64,000 bases of DNA from Bacillus pinisoli (GTDB lineage Bacteria; Bacillota; Bacilli; Bacillales; SA4). Shown piece after piece: positions 27,984 through 36,115 of this stretch. Positions within the stretch are counted from its first letter, which is position 1. Each line of letters opens with the position of its first letter. The notes under the pieces were generated by a model. The model was not told the origin of the DNA, made no database searches, and was given only the letters and a program-made list of their open reading frames with translations. Location of the stretch: positions 354,632 through 418,631 of the forward strand of contig NZ_JAJQKI010000004.1 in NCBI RefSeq assembly GCF_023036475.1, read 5' to 3'. The translations under genes and the position numbers were made by a program.

Positions 27984-28171
27984 TAACCTTCCCCCTTTAG
28001 AATTGGACAGCAAACAACATTTCTACGTCTTCTTACCAATTTCCCTCTACAATTAGGACATATATTAGACATTTCATGCGTGCATTGATCACAAAAAGTG
28101 CACGCATGAACACAAATATAAGCATCGTCATTTAAAGGGATTTTACTTTTCTCGCACGAGTCTTCATTAAT
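27983..28171 (-). CDS. DUF1272-like zinc-finger protein, no canonical start codon
   Basis: The reading frame encodes CEKSKIPLNDDAYICVHACT, then FCDQCTHEMSNICPNCRGKL, the cysteine-rich DUF1272 pattern. It stops in a TAATG overlap with the isochorismatase-like gene. An upstream in-frame TAA lies near 28196, and no ATG, GTG or TTG precedes the domain. The best start is ATT at 28169-28171, behind AGGAGGGGAGAAGGG. The second Cys of the first CxxC pair is Ser. It is either an ATT-initiated gene or a gene in decay. Confidence 0.55.
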   Translation of the reverse strand: MNEDSCEKSKIPLNDDAYICVHACTFCDQCTHEMSNICPNCRGKLVRRRRNVVCCPILKGEG

Positions 28172-28317
28172 ACTCCCTTCTCCCCTCCTGTGATTAACTT
28201 ATTTCTATTTTATTAGATATTGAAACGGTCGCATATGCTTCTCTTAAGGATTTAGGGTTGGTATACTTAAAGAAAACAGGAAAATAAACAAGTAAACCTG
28301 AAAATTAAAGGTGTGAG

Positions 28318-28743
28318 TTGAGAATGGATAGCATTAACCGAAAAATAATCGATATCTTACAAGTAGACGGTAGAATATCGATGACTGAGTTAGGAAAGAA
28401 AATTGCTTTGTCTGTGCCTGCTGTCACGGAGAGGGTAAAAAAGTTAGAAGAACAAGGGGTCATAGAAGGCTATAGGGCACAAATCAACTCCAACAAAATA
28501 AATAAGTCAGTGAAAGCCTTCATCTTAGTAAAAACACATAGATGTAAAGCCTTTAGAGAATTTTGTAAGGAGAACCCACACGTCATTGAATGTCATCGAT
28601 TAACTGGAGAATATAGCTATTTAGTTAAAGTGGTCACTGAAACAAATGATTTTTTAGAGGAATTCATAGATGCAACTATGGAGTATGGGGAGCCTTATAC
28701 GATGATTAATCTTTCTTCACCGATCCAGAATAAAGTTATATAG
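28318..28743 (+). CDS. Lrp/AsnC-family transcriptional regulator
   Basis: 141 residues: an N-terminal helix-turn-helix (ISMTELGKKIALSVPAVTERV) and a C-terminal RAM effector domain (HVIECHRLTGEYSYLVKV). Such proteins respond to amino acids. The TTG at 28318 is 6 nt after AAAGG; an ATG at 28324 (MDSINRK) is the alternative. It is divergent from the zinc-finger and isochorismatase pair and could control it. Confidence 0.88.
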   Translation: MRMDSINRKIIDILQVDGRISMTELGKKIALSVPAVTERVKKLEEQGVIEGYRAQINSNKINKSVKAFILVKTHRCKAFREFCKENPHVIECHRLTGEYSYLVKVVTETNDFLEEFIDATMEYGEPYTMINLSSPIQNKVI

Positions 28744-28792
28744 TTATCAATTAAACTATTATCTAGATGAAAAAAACTGGTTAAATAAACAT

Positions 28793-28855
28793 CCATTGAA
28801 AAATGCCAATCAGATAAAGTACTGATTGACATTAAACAATGGCTTTTTTATTTTT
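28793..28855 (+). terminator. Terminator of the Lrp-family gene
   Basis: Nested stems, CCATTG/CAATGG and CAATCAG/CTGATTG, are followed by CTTTTTTATTTTT. Confidence 0.75.
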
Positions 28856-28867
28856 GTGGATTTTTCA

Positions 28868-28905
28868 ACTAAGCTCTTTTCTAACAATGATCACTTCGGT
28901 CTTAT
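28868..28905 (-). repeat. Fragment of the MITE-like repeat
   Basis: Read on the minus strand, ACCGAAGTGATCATTG and TTAGAAAAGAGCTT match the interior of copy 1. Confidence 0.5.
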
Positions 28906-28928
28906 AGTAGTAGAAGGGATGTTTATCA

Positions 28929-29097
28929 TAAAAGGCTGTTTTCGTATAGATTGTTGCTATCGTAAAAAGTCTGTGCTTTATATCTAGAATAGTTGCTCTT
29001 TTCTAACCTTTAATAAATCAGTTTAATCATACTTAATATGACAAAATTGATGAAATATAAGATTGAAAAGCAACAAAGTTTTAGATAAGAGCCTTAA
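28929..29097 (-). repeat. MITE-like repeat copy 2
   Basis: Both ends are present: AAAAGGCTGTTTTCG on one side and GAAAAGCAACAAAGTTTTAG then AGAGCCTTAA on the other. The internal AGTTGCTCTTTTCTAAC motif is conserved. The element ends 2 nt from the stop of the histidine kinase gene and lies in the opposite orientation to copy 1. Confidence 0.7.
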
Positions 29098-29098
29098 A

Positions 29099-31342
29099 CT
29101 AAGCAATTCTAACTAAGGGAAGTGTAATTTTAACTGTCGTTCCCTTATTTTCCTCGCTCTCAAACACAATTGTACCTTTGTGGGATTCAATTATTCGAAA
29201 GCTAACCATTAGACCAAGCCCTGTCCCCTTTTCTTTCAAGGTATAGAACGGTTCCCCCAGTCTAGGTAAAATATCTTTTGGTATACCAACCCCTGTGTCT
29301 TTTAACATAATTTCAATCTGATCATCCGACTTCTTTTTTACATATACAAAAAGTTGTCCACCATTAGGCATGGCTTCCATCGCATTTTTGATTAGATTAA
29401 TAAATACTTGTTTTATTTGGTTACCTTCACAGATTAAAGAAGCTTGGCCGATCTCGTATGTCTCGTTAATGTCAATTTTATGCAATAATGCTTGGGGTTT
29501 TGAAAAAGATACCACTTGGTTCAATAGTTTAATCATATCCTGTTCACGAAAATGAACGGCTTGAGGCTTAGCTACTGCCATAAATTCATTGGTAATCATT
29601 TCAATACGATCTAATTCTGAGAGCATCAAATCGATATAACTCTTCTGGGCGAGTCCCTCCTGCGAATCTATTAACTGTGTAAAACCTTTTAACGTTGTAA
29701 GTGGGTTTCTTATTTCATGAGCGAGTCCAGCAGCTAATTCTCCTACGACTGCGAGCTTTTCTGATTTTTGAAGCAGCTCTTCCGTCCTCTTTAGCTGGCT
29801 AATATCAATACAAGACCCAATTACCTCACATACTTCTTCGTTTCTCTTAATTGGTTTTAGTGTAATGACACAGATTCTATTCTTGATGGTAACCTCAAAA
29901 GAAACATCCTGTCCTTTCCAAGCACATTCATATTTCGAATGTAAAACTTGTTTGATCTCTGCTATTTCGATTAGTTCTTTTAACCCTTTACCAACTACAC
30001 AGTCTGGATCTAGGTCTAGTTCATACAATAGTTCCCCATCACAGAGAGTATGGATAAAATCATCATTAAATTTATAGTACTTAAATATTATGCCTTGTTG
30101 TTTCCGAACGGTCTCTTTTAATTCTTGTTCCGCTTCTAGTAATTTGGTTTCTACTTGCTTTTGATTGGTAAGGTCTCTAGAAATCGCTGCCATTTGAACG
30201 ATTTCCCCAAATTCATTTCTTACTGGTGAAATGGTCATATTGATAAGAATCTTTCGACCGTCTTTTCTTTGTCTTATTGTTTCATACGCAATTAAGCTTT
30301 TACCTTGGGATACTTCTGCCACAACTTTATCAATGTTGTCCCTTAATTCTGGCATTAAATCTCTAAATAGTCTTCCTTTTATCTCTTCTTCCTTCCATCC
30401 ATAGACAGACTCAAAGCCTTGATTGACACTTAATATTCTACCTTCCAAATTCAAAATCGTAATACTATCCGGTGTATGATTAAAAACCGAATGTAGAACC
30501 TCTTGTGTATTTTTTAATGTTCTTTCCGTTTCAGCATTCTGATGGAACGAAACTTGCATCCTTGAGAAAAAGTAGCCTTTTAAAATATAGGCATAACCAA
30601 ATGCTTTAATGATATGACCTAACACGACATACAAATCGGAAATGCTCGAATAAATGGTTAATGTCATCTCACTAATAAGAAGGAATGCTAATGCAAATAA
30701 TATATCGAAATCCGCTTGTTCTCTTGTTCTAATCAATTTTCTAGCTTTATATAGTAAGGCAATGCCAAGTAATAAACTACAAAAATATTCTAGGAAGTTT
30801 TTAATTGGTGTAGGCCCAGTATTGGCGATGATGAGGACAGGTAATTGCTTTTCGTAAGTATATATAATGGTAGTGATGGTTACTAAATAGATAATACTAA
30901 TAATAGTAAGAATTTTTCGTTTTAAGAACGTAATTTTATGATCGGTAGACAAAATCAGTGAGAGGATCCCAATAGAAGCAGTTAAACGTGCAGTCATCCA
31001 AAACCAAGCCGTTTTTTCTATTGAACTCTCCGTAATAAAAAAAGGCATTCCAGGATATGTCATTAAATGAAAGAAATCAAGTGTGCCAACTGATAAAAAG
31101 ATAAATGGAAGCCACAAAAGTGTCTGTTTCTTCGTGTCATCAAAGGCTTTCCATCCATACATACTAATAGCAAAACACACGAGCACACTAAATATCTCAA
31201 GAATTGTATGAATAAAAAGATGATTGCGAGAGTCATAGAAGTTAGTTAGAAAATCATTAAATAAGTAGACAAGTAAAATAAGCAGAAAAGAAATCTTTAA
31301 TAGGTAAACAGCAAATCTATAAGTCTTAGGAGACGTTAGCAT
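29099..31342 (-). CDS. Membrane sensor histidine kinase (MASE3-PAS-HisKA-HATPase)
   Basis: About 747 residues. The N-terminal third has about eight membrane segments and looks like a MASE3 sensor domain (SVGTLDFFHLMTYPGMPFF). One clear PAS domain follows (DSITILNLEGRILSVNQGFE), then a second PAS-like region. The H box, ELAAGLAHEIRNPLTTLKGF, lies near residue 540; N (QVFINLIKNAMEAMPNGG) and G boxes (KGTGLGLMVSFRIIE) follow. No partner response regulator is adjacent, as for sporulation phosphorelay kinases. ATG 31342 is preceded by AGGTTGGTG; a TTG 45 nt upstream has no binding site. Confidence 0.88.
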   Translation of the reverse strand: MLTSPKTYRFAVYLLKISFLLILLVYLFNDFLTNFYDSRNHLFIHTILEIFSVLVCFAISMYGWKAFDDTKKQTLLWLPFIFLSVGTLDFFHLMTYPGMPFFITESSIEKTAWFWMTARLTASIGILSLILSTDHKITFLKRKILTIISIIYLVTITTIIYTYEKQLPVLIIANTGPTPIKNFLEYFCSLLLGIALLYKARKLIRTREQADFDILFALAFLLISEMTLTIYSSISDLYVVLGHIIKAFGYAYILKGYFFSRMQVSFHQNAETERTLKNTQEVLHSVFNHTPDSITILNLEGRILSVNQGFESVYGWKEEEIKGRLFRDLMPELRDNIDKVVAEVSQGKSLIAYETIRQRKDGRKILINMTISPVRNEFGEIVQMAAISRDLTNQKQVETKLLEAEQELKETVRKQQGIIFKYYKFNDDFIHTLCDGELLYELDLDPDCVVGKGLKELIEIAEIKQVLHSKYECAWKGQDVSFEVTIKNRICVITLKPIKRNEEVCEVIGSCIDISQLKRTEELLQKSEKLAVVGELAAGLAHEIRNPLTTLKGFTQLIDSQEGLAQKSYIDLMLSELDRIEMITNEFMAVAKPQAVHFREQDMIKLLNQVVSFSKPQALLHKIDINETYEIGQASLICEGNQIKQVFINLIKNAMEAMPNGGQLFVYVKKKSDDQIEIMLKDTGVGIPKDILPRLGEPFYTLKEKGTGLGLMVSFRIIESHKGTIVFESEENKGTTVKITLPLVRIA

Positions 31343-31539
31343 AGACACCAACCTAACAATTAATGGATTAATTACATATTTCTTCAATATTTACACTTAG
31401 TTGAATTTTATCGAACTTTGCAGGTTATAGCAATGATTTTACTAGTTCTTGGCATGAGCAATGCTTTGTAGGAAGAAACAAACATAAACCTTCATTAAAT
31501 AAGAAATACTATTTCCGATTCAGAAATGGAGGAATACTT

Positions 31540-32340
31540 ATGAAAATGCCCTTAACTTCTTTAACAAGTGGTATGGGAATAGAGGTACTTCCTGACCTTT
31601 ATTTCTTTCCAATCCAAATTGTAAATATTTGCTTCATTGGAAAAGCAAATCAACAAGAATTTGTATTAGTAGATGCAGGAATGCCTGATTGTCATGAAAT
31701 GATTTTTGAAGAAGCAGAGAACCGATTTGGACCTGGTGCCAAACCATCAGCTATTATTCTTACTCACGGTCATTTTGATCATATCGGAGCTTTAGAAGAG
31801 CTTCTAAACAAGTGGGATGTGCCCGTATATGCACATCAAGCGGAAGAGCCGTTTCTAACAGGACAGGAGAATTATCCTCCACCTAATACCGGAGCAGAGG
31901 GACTAGTGTCTAAATTATCTCCATTATTCCCGCGTAACAGTATTAACATAAGCAAAAATCTTCAAATTCTGCCACAGGATGGTTCTATTCCCGTACTTCC
32001 GGATTGGAAGGTCATTCATACACCTGGGCACACTCCTGGACATATCTCTTTATATCGTGAACATGATGAGGTGTTGATTGCCGGCGATGCGTTCGTGACC
32101 GTCGAACAAGAATCATTATACGAAGTTCTCACACAAAAACAAGAAATGCACGGTCCACCGGCTTACTTTACAATGGATTGGCAAGCTGCATCTAAAAGTG
32201 TGAAAAAGCTAGCTGCACTTAAACCTAAAACAGCGATTACTGGGCATGGACTGCCAATGACTGGAAACAATCTTATGGAAGGTCTTACCACACTTGCAGC
32301 AAACTTCGATGAAACTGAAATTCCGGAAAATCGGAAATAA
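31540..32340 (+). CDS. MBL-fold metallo-hydrolase
   Basis: 266 residues, glyoxalase II/beta-lactamase fold. Metal ligands: HGHFDHIG, HTPGHTPGHISLY, AGDAF and TGHGLPM. The substrate is not predictable. The ATG follows GGAGGAATACTT. It is divergent from the histidine kinase gene. Confidence 0.88.
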   Translation: MKMPLTSLTSGMGIEVLPDLYFFPIQIVNICFIGKANQQEFVLVDAGMPDCHEMIFEEAENRFGPGAKPSAIILTHGHFDHIGALEELLNKWDVPVYAHQAEEPFLTGQENYPPPNTGAEGLVSKLSPLFPRNSINISKNLQILPQDGSIPVLPDWKVIHTPGHTPGHISLYREHDEVLIAGDAFVTVEQESLYEVLTQKQEMHGPPAYFTMDWQAASKSVKKLAALKPKTAITGHGLPMTGNNLMEGLTTLAANFDETEIPENRK

Positions 32341-32424
32341 GTTAGGAAGAACAGAATAGTACATAAGAAAGGCATTGTTTACATGCCTTTCTTATAAATT
32401 TCAGTTTCAAAAAAAGTGTCTAAG

Positions 32425-32724
32425 TTATAAAGGCTTAGTCATGCATTTATTATCCTCAAAATCAAACTTTCTATAAAAATCTTGTGCATCTAATATCCAT
32501 GAAAATACGGCTTTATCAGTAACTACTCTTGCAAACCCAATTAATTTACCTTTCTTCTCATACACACCAAATGAAAGTGAATGTTGTATGCTTTTCTCCA
32601 TTATCTCTTTTGTTCTAGTAGAAGCCCAATAAGTTTTTGAGAGTAAGCTATACACATCTCCTACATCAATTAATTCTTTTTTGTCACTAATCATAAATCC
32701 ATCTTTATAGAACTCCAATAACAT
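32425..32724 (-). pseudogene. GNAT acetyltransferase with internal in-frame deletion
   Basis: 99 residues. The first half is a normal GNAT N-terminus (LSFGVYEKKGKLIGFARVVT, then DKAVFSWI). It then jumps directly to the family C-terminus (LDAQDFYRKFDFEDNKCMTK). The central acetyl-CoA-binding stretch, of the RGKGLGKWL kind, is missing, about 35-40 residues by family length. It is probably inactive. It sits 30 nt from the HisRS-like gene. Confidence 0.65.
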
Positions 32725-32756
32725 CCCTCTTTTCCTAGTATGAATAGCTTCTACTC

Positions 32757-34040
32757 TTATTTAAATTGAAAAAACTCTATTCTTTCCTCACCTGAGAACA
32801 TATTCTTAACTTTATATTGATTATTTTCAACTTCATCTCCACCAATAATAATTACATTTTCTACCTTTTCTTTGTTAGCTTTCTCAAGAGCTTTTCCTAA
32901 TTTTTTATTGCTCAACTCACATTCAACTTTAAATCCTCCTCTTCTAAGACTCGTTGCTACTAGTAAGGCTTCCTTGGGAGTACCTAATGGAATAATATAG
33001 AAATCTAGGTTATTACTATTTTGACAATCTTTTTCAGATGAACGGATTGCGGTATACATAACATCCAAACCGAATGAAATTCCTACTGTAGAGAAGTTTT
33101 CATTTGTGCCAATTAACCCACCAATTGCTTGATCATATCTTCCGCCACTGCCAATACTCGATTTAATCTTTTGATTTGATAAGAATATTTCATAAATGGT
33201 ACCCGTGTATATCTCTAAACCTCTTGCTAAAAATGGACTAAAGACACAAGGCTTATCTACTCCTAAAAATTCTAAATAAGACTCCAACTCTTTTAATTCA
33301 GCTAACCCTTCCCTAACCTTTTCATTTTGAGAGGAATAAAGTTCAAAGTAGCTGAGTCTTGTATTTTCTTCATCGGTCAAAAACCGTTTCACTGAAATAA
33401 TGGTTGAGTCTTGTAACGGTTGATCATAAAGCTCCGAGATAACAGTATCTACTCCTACTTTTTCAAGCTTATCTAGAATTAAGATAACTTTATTCATATT
33501 CTCTGATCCAATACCAAACAGTTCAAGCATACCTGTAAGTAGTTTGCGATTGTTATATTGTATGGTTACCTTTAAATCAAGCTTACTGAATGCATCTAGT
33601 GCCATTACCATTAATTCCGCCTCGGCTAACTGAGAATCTACTCCCACAATATCTACATCACATTGAGTAAATTCACGAAATCTCCCCGTTTTGATAGGTC
33701 CATCTCTAAATACTTTTCCGATTTCATATCTCTTAAAAGGCATTCTAAGGGTCGGATTCATGGCGACCACTTTGGCAAAAGGTATAGTGAGGTCATATCG
33801 TAATGCCAGTTCTCTCTCTCCTCTATCAGATAATTTGTACATTTCTTCTAGTATTTCAGCACCGCCTCCATACTTTGAAGCGAGTAATTCAGTGTAATTT
33901 AATATGGGTGTCTCTAATGGCTGACATCCGTATTGGATAAAGACGTCTTCTAGAGTTCTTCTAATGTTTCTTCTTATTATTTCATCATCTGGTAAATAAT
34001 CTAGTGTACCTCTTACATTTTGATAATCCATCTTTTTCAT
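32757..34040 (-). CDS. hisS: Histidyl-tRNA synthetase-like protein (second HisRS)
   Basis: 427 residues, class II aminoacyl-tRNA synthetase. It has motif 2 (VFRDGPIKTGRFREFTQCDV), the histidine-binding loop LARGLEIYTGTIYEIF, GSGGRYD and a full anticodon-binding domain (DFYIIPLGTPKEALLVA). Motif 3 reads VGISFGLDVMYTA where HisRS normally has a GxER; the ATP-binding Arg is replaced by Val. It is not beside his biosynthesis genes or aspS, so it is probably an extra copy or a HisZ-like derivative. GGAGG precedes the ATG. A leader peptide rich in His and an attenuator lie upstream. Confidence 0.85.
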   Translation of the reverse strand: MKKMDYQNVRGTLDYLPDDEIIRRNIRRTLEDVFIQYGCQPLETPILNYTELLASKYGGGAEILEEMYKLSDRGERELALRYDLTIPFAKVVAMNPTLRMPFKRYEIGKVFRDGPIKTGRFREFTQCDVDIVGVDSQLAEAELMVMALDAFSKLDLKVTIQYNNRKLLTGMLELFGIGSENMNKVILILDKLEKVGVDTVISELYDQPLQDSTIISVKRFLTDEENTRLSYFELYSSQNEKVREGLAELKELESYLEFLGVDKPCVFSPFLARGLEIYTGTIYEIFLSNQKIKSSIGSGGRYDQAIGGLIGTNENFSTVGISFGLDVMYTAIRSSEKDCQNSNNLDFYIIPLGTPKEALLVATSLRRGGFKVECELSNKKLGKALEKANKEKVENVIIIGGDEVENNQYKVKNMFSGEERIEFFQFK

Positions 34041-34181
34041 CTTTCTTACCTCCAGTATTTTAGTGAATAAGTCTTTGTTTTAGGTTTGGTTCAATGTAAA
34101 TTTCAAGTCATTCCTTCGTGTTTCTCTATCCTCAAAGAAATTGGTCCAATCGCCACATAAGTTTAGAAAAGATTCTAAAAT

Positions 34182-34228
34182 AAAAAACCGCACCTGATGT
34201 AAGTATTAAACTTAATCAAATACGGTTT
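34182..34228 (-). terminator. Attenuator terminator ahead of the HisRS-like gene
   Basis: On the minus strand AAACCG...TTTGAT (34214-34228) pairs with ATCA...CGGTTT (34182-34197), followed by TTTTTTATTTT. Its 5' arm can instead pair with the upstream segment 34247-34257. Confidence 0.75.
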
Positions 34229-34237
34229 ATTGATAAA

Positions 34238-34281
34238 TAGCCTTCCTATTTGCGATTGTTAAAAATCGAATAGCAAGGCTA
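34238..34281 (-). promoter_or_regulatory. Leader hairpin (attenuator regions 1 and 2)
   Basis: TAGCCTTGCTATTCGATT (34264-34281) pairs with AATCGCAAATAGGAAGGCTA (34238-34257) around a 6-nt loop. Region 1 begins exactly at the stop codon of the leader peptide. Region 2 also holds AATCgcAAATA, complementary to the terminator arm TATTTGATT, so the two folds exclude each other. Confidence 0.7.
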
Positions 34282-34338
34282 CTTTTTATGATGATGTAGT
34301 TGTGAAAATAGTAATATAGTCGTCATTAATGGACGCAT
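34279..34338 (-). CDS. Histidine-rich leader peptide (19 aa)
   Basis: The peptide MRPLMTTILLFSQLHHHKK is encoded with three consecutive CAT codons at 34288-34296 and a TAG stop at 34279-34281. A strong binding site, AGAGGTGGG, precedes the ATG with 6 nt from GAGGTG. It is too short to be a normal gene. Its place ahead of competing hairpins and a HisRS-like gene fits a translated attenuator that senses charged tRNA-His. Confidence 0.75.
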   Translation of the reverse strand: MRPLMTTILLFSQLHHHKK

Positions 34339-34445
34339 TGTACCCACCTCTAATTTTCATTAAATGTAGCATATTGCCATTATTTATGCAATATACTTTC
34401 TTCTTTTCATCCAAACGCAACTTGTAAAATTTTATATATACTTCA

Positions 34446-34872
34446 CTAATCCCAATAATTAAAGATAATCTCTCCTACTGTTTTTGGCTGCCAATACACT
34501 AGTTGTTCCAATTCTCTTTGATGAAGCGTGTTTGCGTTTTTCACTATAATTCTTTTAGCTTTTTTGGTAAATTCTACTGTTTCACTCAATTGACTGACAC
34601 TTAATATTAGATAATATTCTTTAAGTACTTCTGATAGTTCTGGATGTTCAATAAAGGGAAAGCTACAAACATCTATTGGACGAGAGGAAGTAAAAGCAAG
34701 ATAAGGATAATGGCTATTTAGCAAGATATGAACATTTTCTTCTTTAAATTTAATTCATATTAAAGACCAGTACGTTAGAACCAAATAGAGAATAACATAT
34801 TGAATTAAATTCTATCCCGTCTATTAATGGGGATGGCTGAAAACCAGTAACCCCTGCACTTAGATTAAGCAT
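34446..34872 (-). pseudogene. Frameshifted orphan gene (about 135 aa)
   Basis: The first part begins at the ATG at 34872 behind AGGAGGAGAGGG (MLNLSAGVTGFQPSPLIDG) and stops at 34750 after 40 residues. The +1 frame then continues without a start codon as FKEENVHILLNSHYPYLAF and runs to 34446, ending KTVGEIIFNYWD. One base change in the A/T-rich stretch near 34745-34760 would join them. The family is unknown; an intact two-gene reading cannot be excluded. Confidence 0.5.
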
Positions 34873-35090
34873 TCCCTCTCCTCCTATTTCATTCCTTACA
34901 CAAAGACTGGAAATATACTATAAACGCTAATAAAATAATATTCTAAGTCCGTCACAATCTGCAAAACAATAAAAACGGCAAGCATCCCTAGTTCTACCGT
35001 TTCTTTTTCTAAGGAACTGCATGTTTTTTTTGAAAGTTTTAGCAATGCTCAACTTCTTTCGAACAAGCCTTCCTCCATTCATAGGCTATC

Positions 35091-35122
35091 AAAAAAAACA
35101 GCCAAATTGATTCATTTGACTG
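35091..35122 (-). terminator. Terminator of yqkE
   Basis: AACAGtCAAAT / ATTTGgCTGTT with TTTTTTTTG on the minus strand. Confidence 0.8.
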
Positions 35123-35145
35123 TTCTTTCGTGTGTATATTGTTGT

Positions 35146-35394
35146 TTACTTATATTTGCTCCAGTCCAAGCTACTTTCATTTAAGAGCTCTTCAAAGGAT
35201 TTATTCTTCTCACGAAGACGTGCTTCTTCTTTTTTTCTCGCCAACTCTTCCTCTTTCTTCGTCTGTTCTTCTGCTAGTAGCATTTTTTGCTTTTCCTTAA
35301 GTTGTTGAAAGAGGTCTCCATTTAGTCTTTCTTTTAGTAAAACCTTATCATCGTCTTTTTTAACCGGTCTTGTTGGTTGTTTTTTCTTTGCCAT
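35146..35394 (-). CDS. yqkE: YqkE-like charged coiled-coil protein (DUF3886)
   Basis: 82 residues, almost entirely Lys/Glu-rich helix (LKEKQKMLLAEEQTKKEEEL) with a conserved C-terminal SFEELLNESSLDWSKYK. The ATG at 35394 follows GAAAGGGTGAAGG. The backbone gene order resumes here after the 7.7-kb accessory block. Function unknown. Confidence 0.85.
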   Translation of the reverse strand: MAKKKQPTRPVKKDDDKVLLKERLNGDLFQQLKEKQKMLLAEEQTKKEEELARKKEEARLREKNKSFEELLNESSLDWSKYK

Positions 35395-35435
35395 TACCTT
35401 CACCCTTTCAGATGAATTTATTATAGCAAATTCTA

Positions 35436-36104
35436 TTAATATGCGTTAAGTCTTACATTGTCATCAATAAGTAAATCAGGCTCTGTCATCTTCTTAATAT
35501 CCTCTACAGAGTATCCTTCTGCCACTTCAATTAGCTGCAAGCCTCTTTCTGTAACATCAATAACTGCACGATCGGTAATAATTCGATTGACAACAGATTT
35601 TCCTGTAAGTGGTAAAGAGCACTCTTTTAGAATTTTTGGTGCGCCATCTCGATTTACATGTTCCATGATAACGATTGTTTTTTGTGCACCATGAACTAAA
35701 TCCATAGCGCCTCCCATTCCTTTAATCATTTTGCCCGGAATCATCCAGTTAGCAAGGTCCCCTTTTTCCGATACTTCCATGCCACCTAATATGGCAACAT
35801 GAATGTGACCACCTCGTATCATCGCAAACGATTCTGCACTATCAAAATAGGCAGCTCCTGGAATGGCCGTTACCGTTTCTTTTCCTGCATTAATTAAATC
35901 TGGATCCACCTCGTTTTCTGAGGGATAAGGTCCTATACCGAGTAAACCATTCTCAGATTGAAGTACCACTTTTTTATTTACAGAGATAAAATTCGCAACT
36001 AGTGTTGGCATTCCAATACCTAGATTTACATAACTACCGTCCTGAATTTCCTGCTCAGCACGTTTGGCAATCTTTTCACGTGTGTTTAGTTGTTCCCGTG
36101 TCAT
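35436..36104 (-). CDS. scoB: 3-oxoacid CoA-transferase subunit B
   Basis: 222 residues. Beta subunit of the succinyl-CoA:acetoacetate transferase type, with the nucleophilic Glu in [12 protein letters not shown] and the [14 protein letters not shown] block. It follows scoA by 11 nt. With scoA and the thiolase gene it converts acetoacetate to acetyl-CoA. Confidence 0.93.
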   Translation of the reverse strand: MTREQLNTREKIAKRAEQEIQDGSYVNLGIGMPTLVANFISVNKKVVLQSENGLLGIGPYPSENEVDPDLINAGKETVTAIPGAAYFDSAESFAMIRGGHIHVAILGGMEVSEKGDLANWMIPGKMIKGMGGAMDLVHGAQKTIVIMEHVNRDGAPKILKECSLPLTGKSVVNRIITDRAVIDVTERGLQLIEVAEGYSVEDIKKMTEPDLLIDDNVRLNAY

Positions 36105-36115
36105 CGTAAGCCCCC

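Noticed and set aside
34182..34281. Hairpins as simple terminators of the upstream orphan gene
   Set aside because: They may also end that transcript, but the precise overlap with the leader ORF stop and the alternative pairing argue for attenuation; kept as a finding instead.
34041..34445. T-box riboswitch ahead of the HisRS-like gene
   Set aside because: No T-box sequence (GGGTGGaACC type) and no stem I/AG-bulge pattern; a translated leader with His codons explains the region better.
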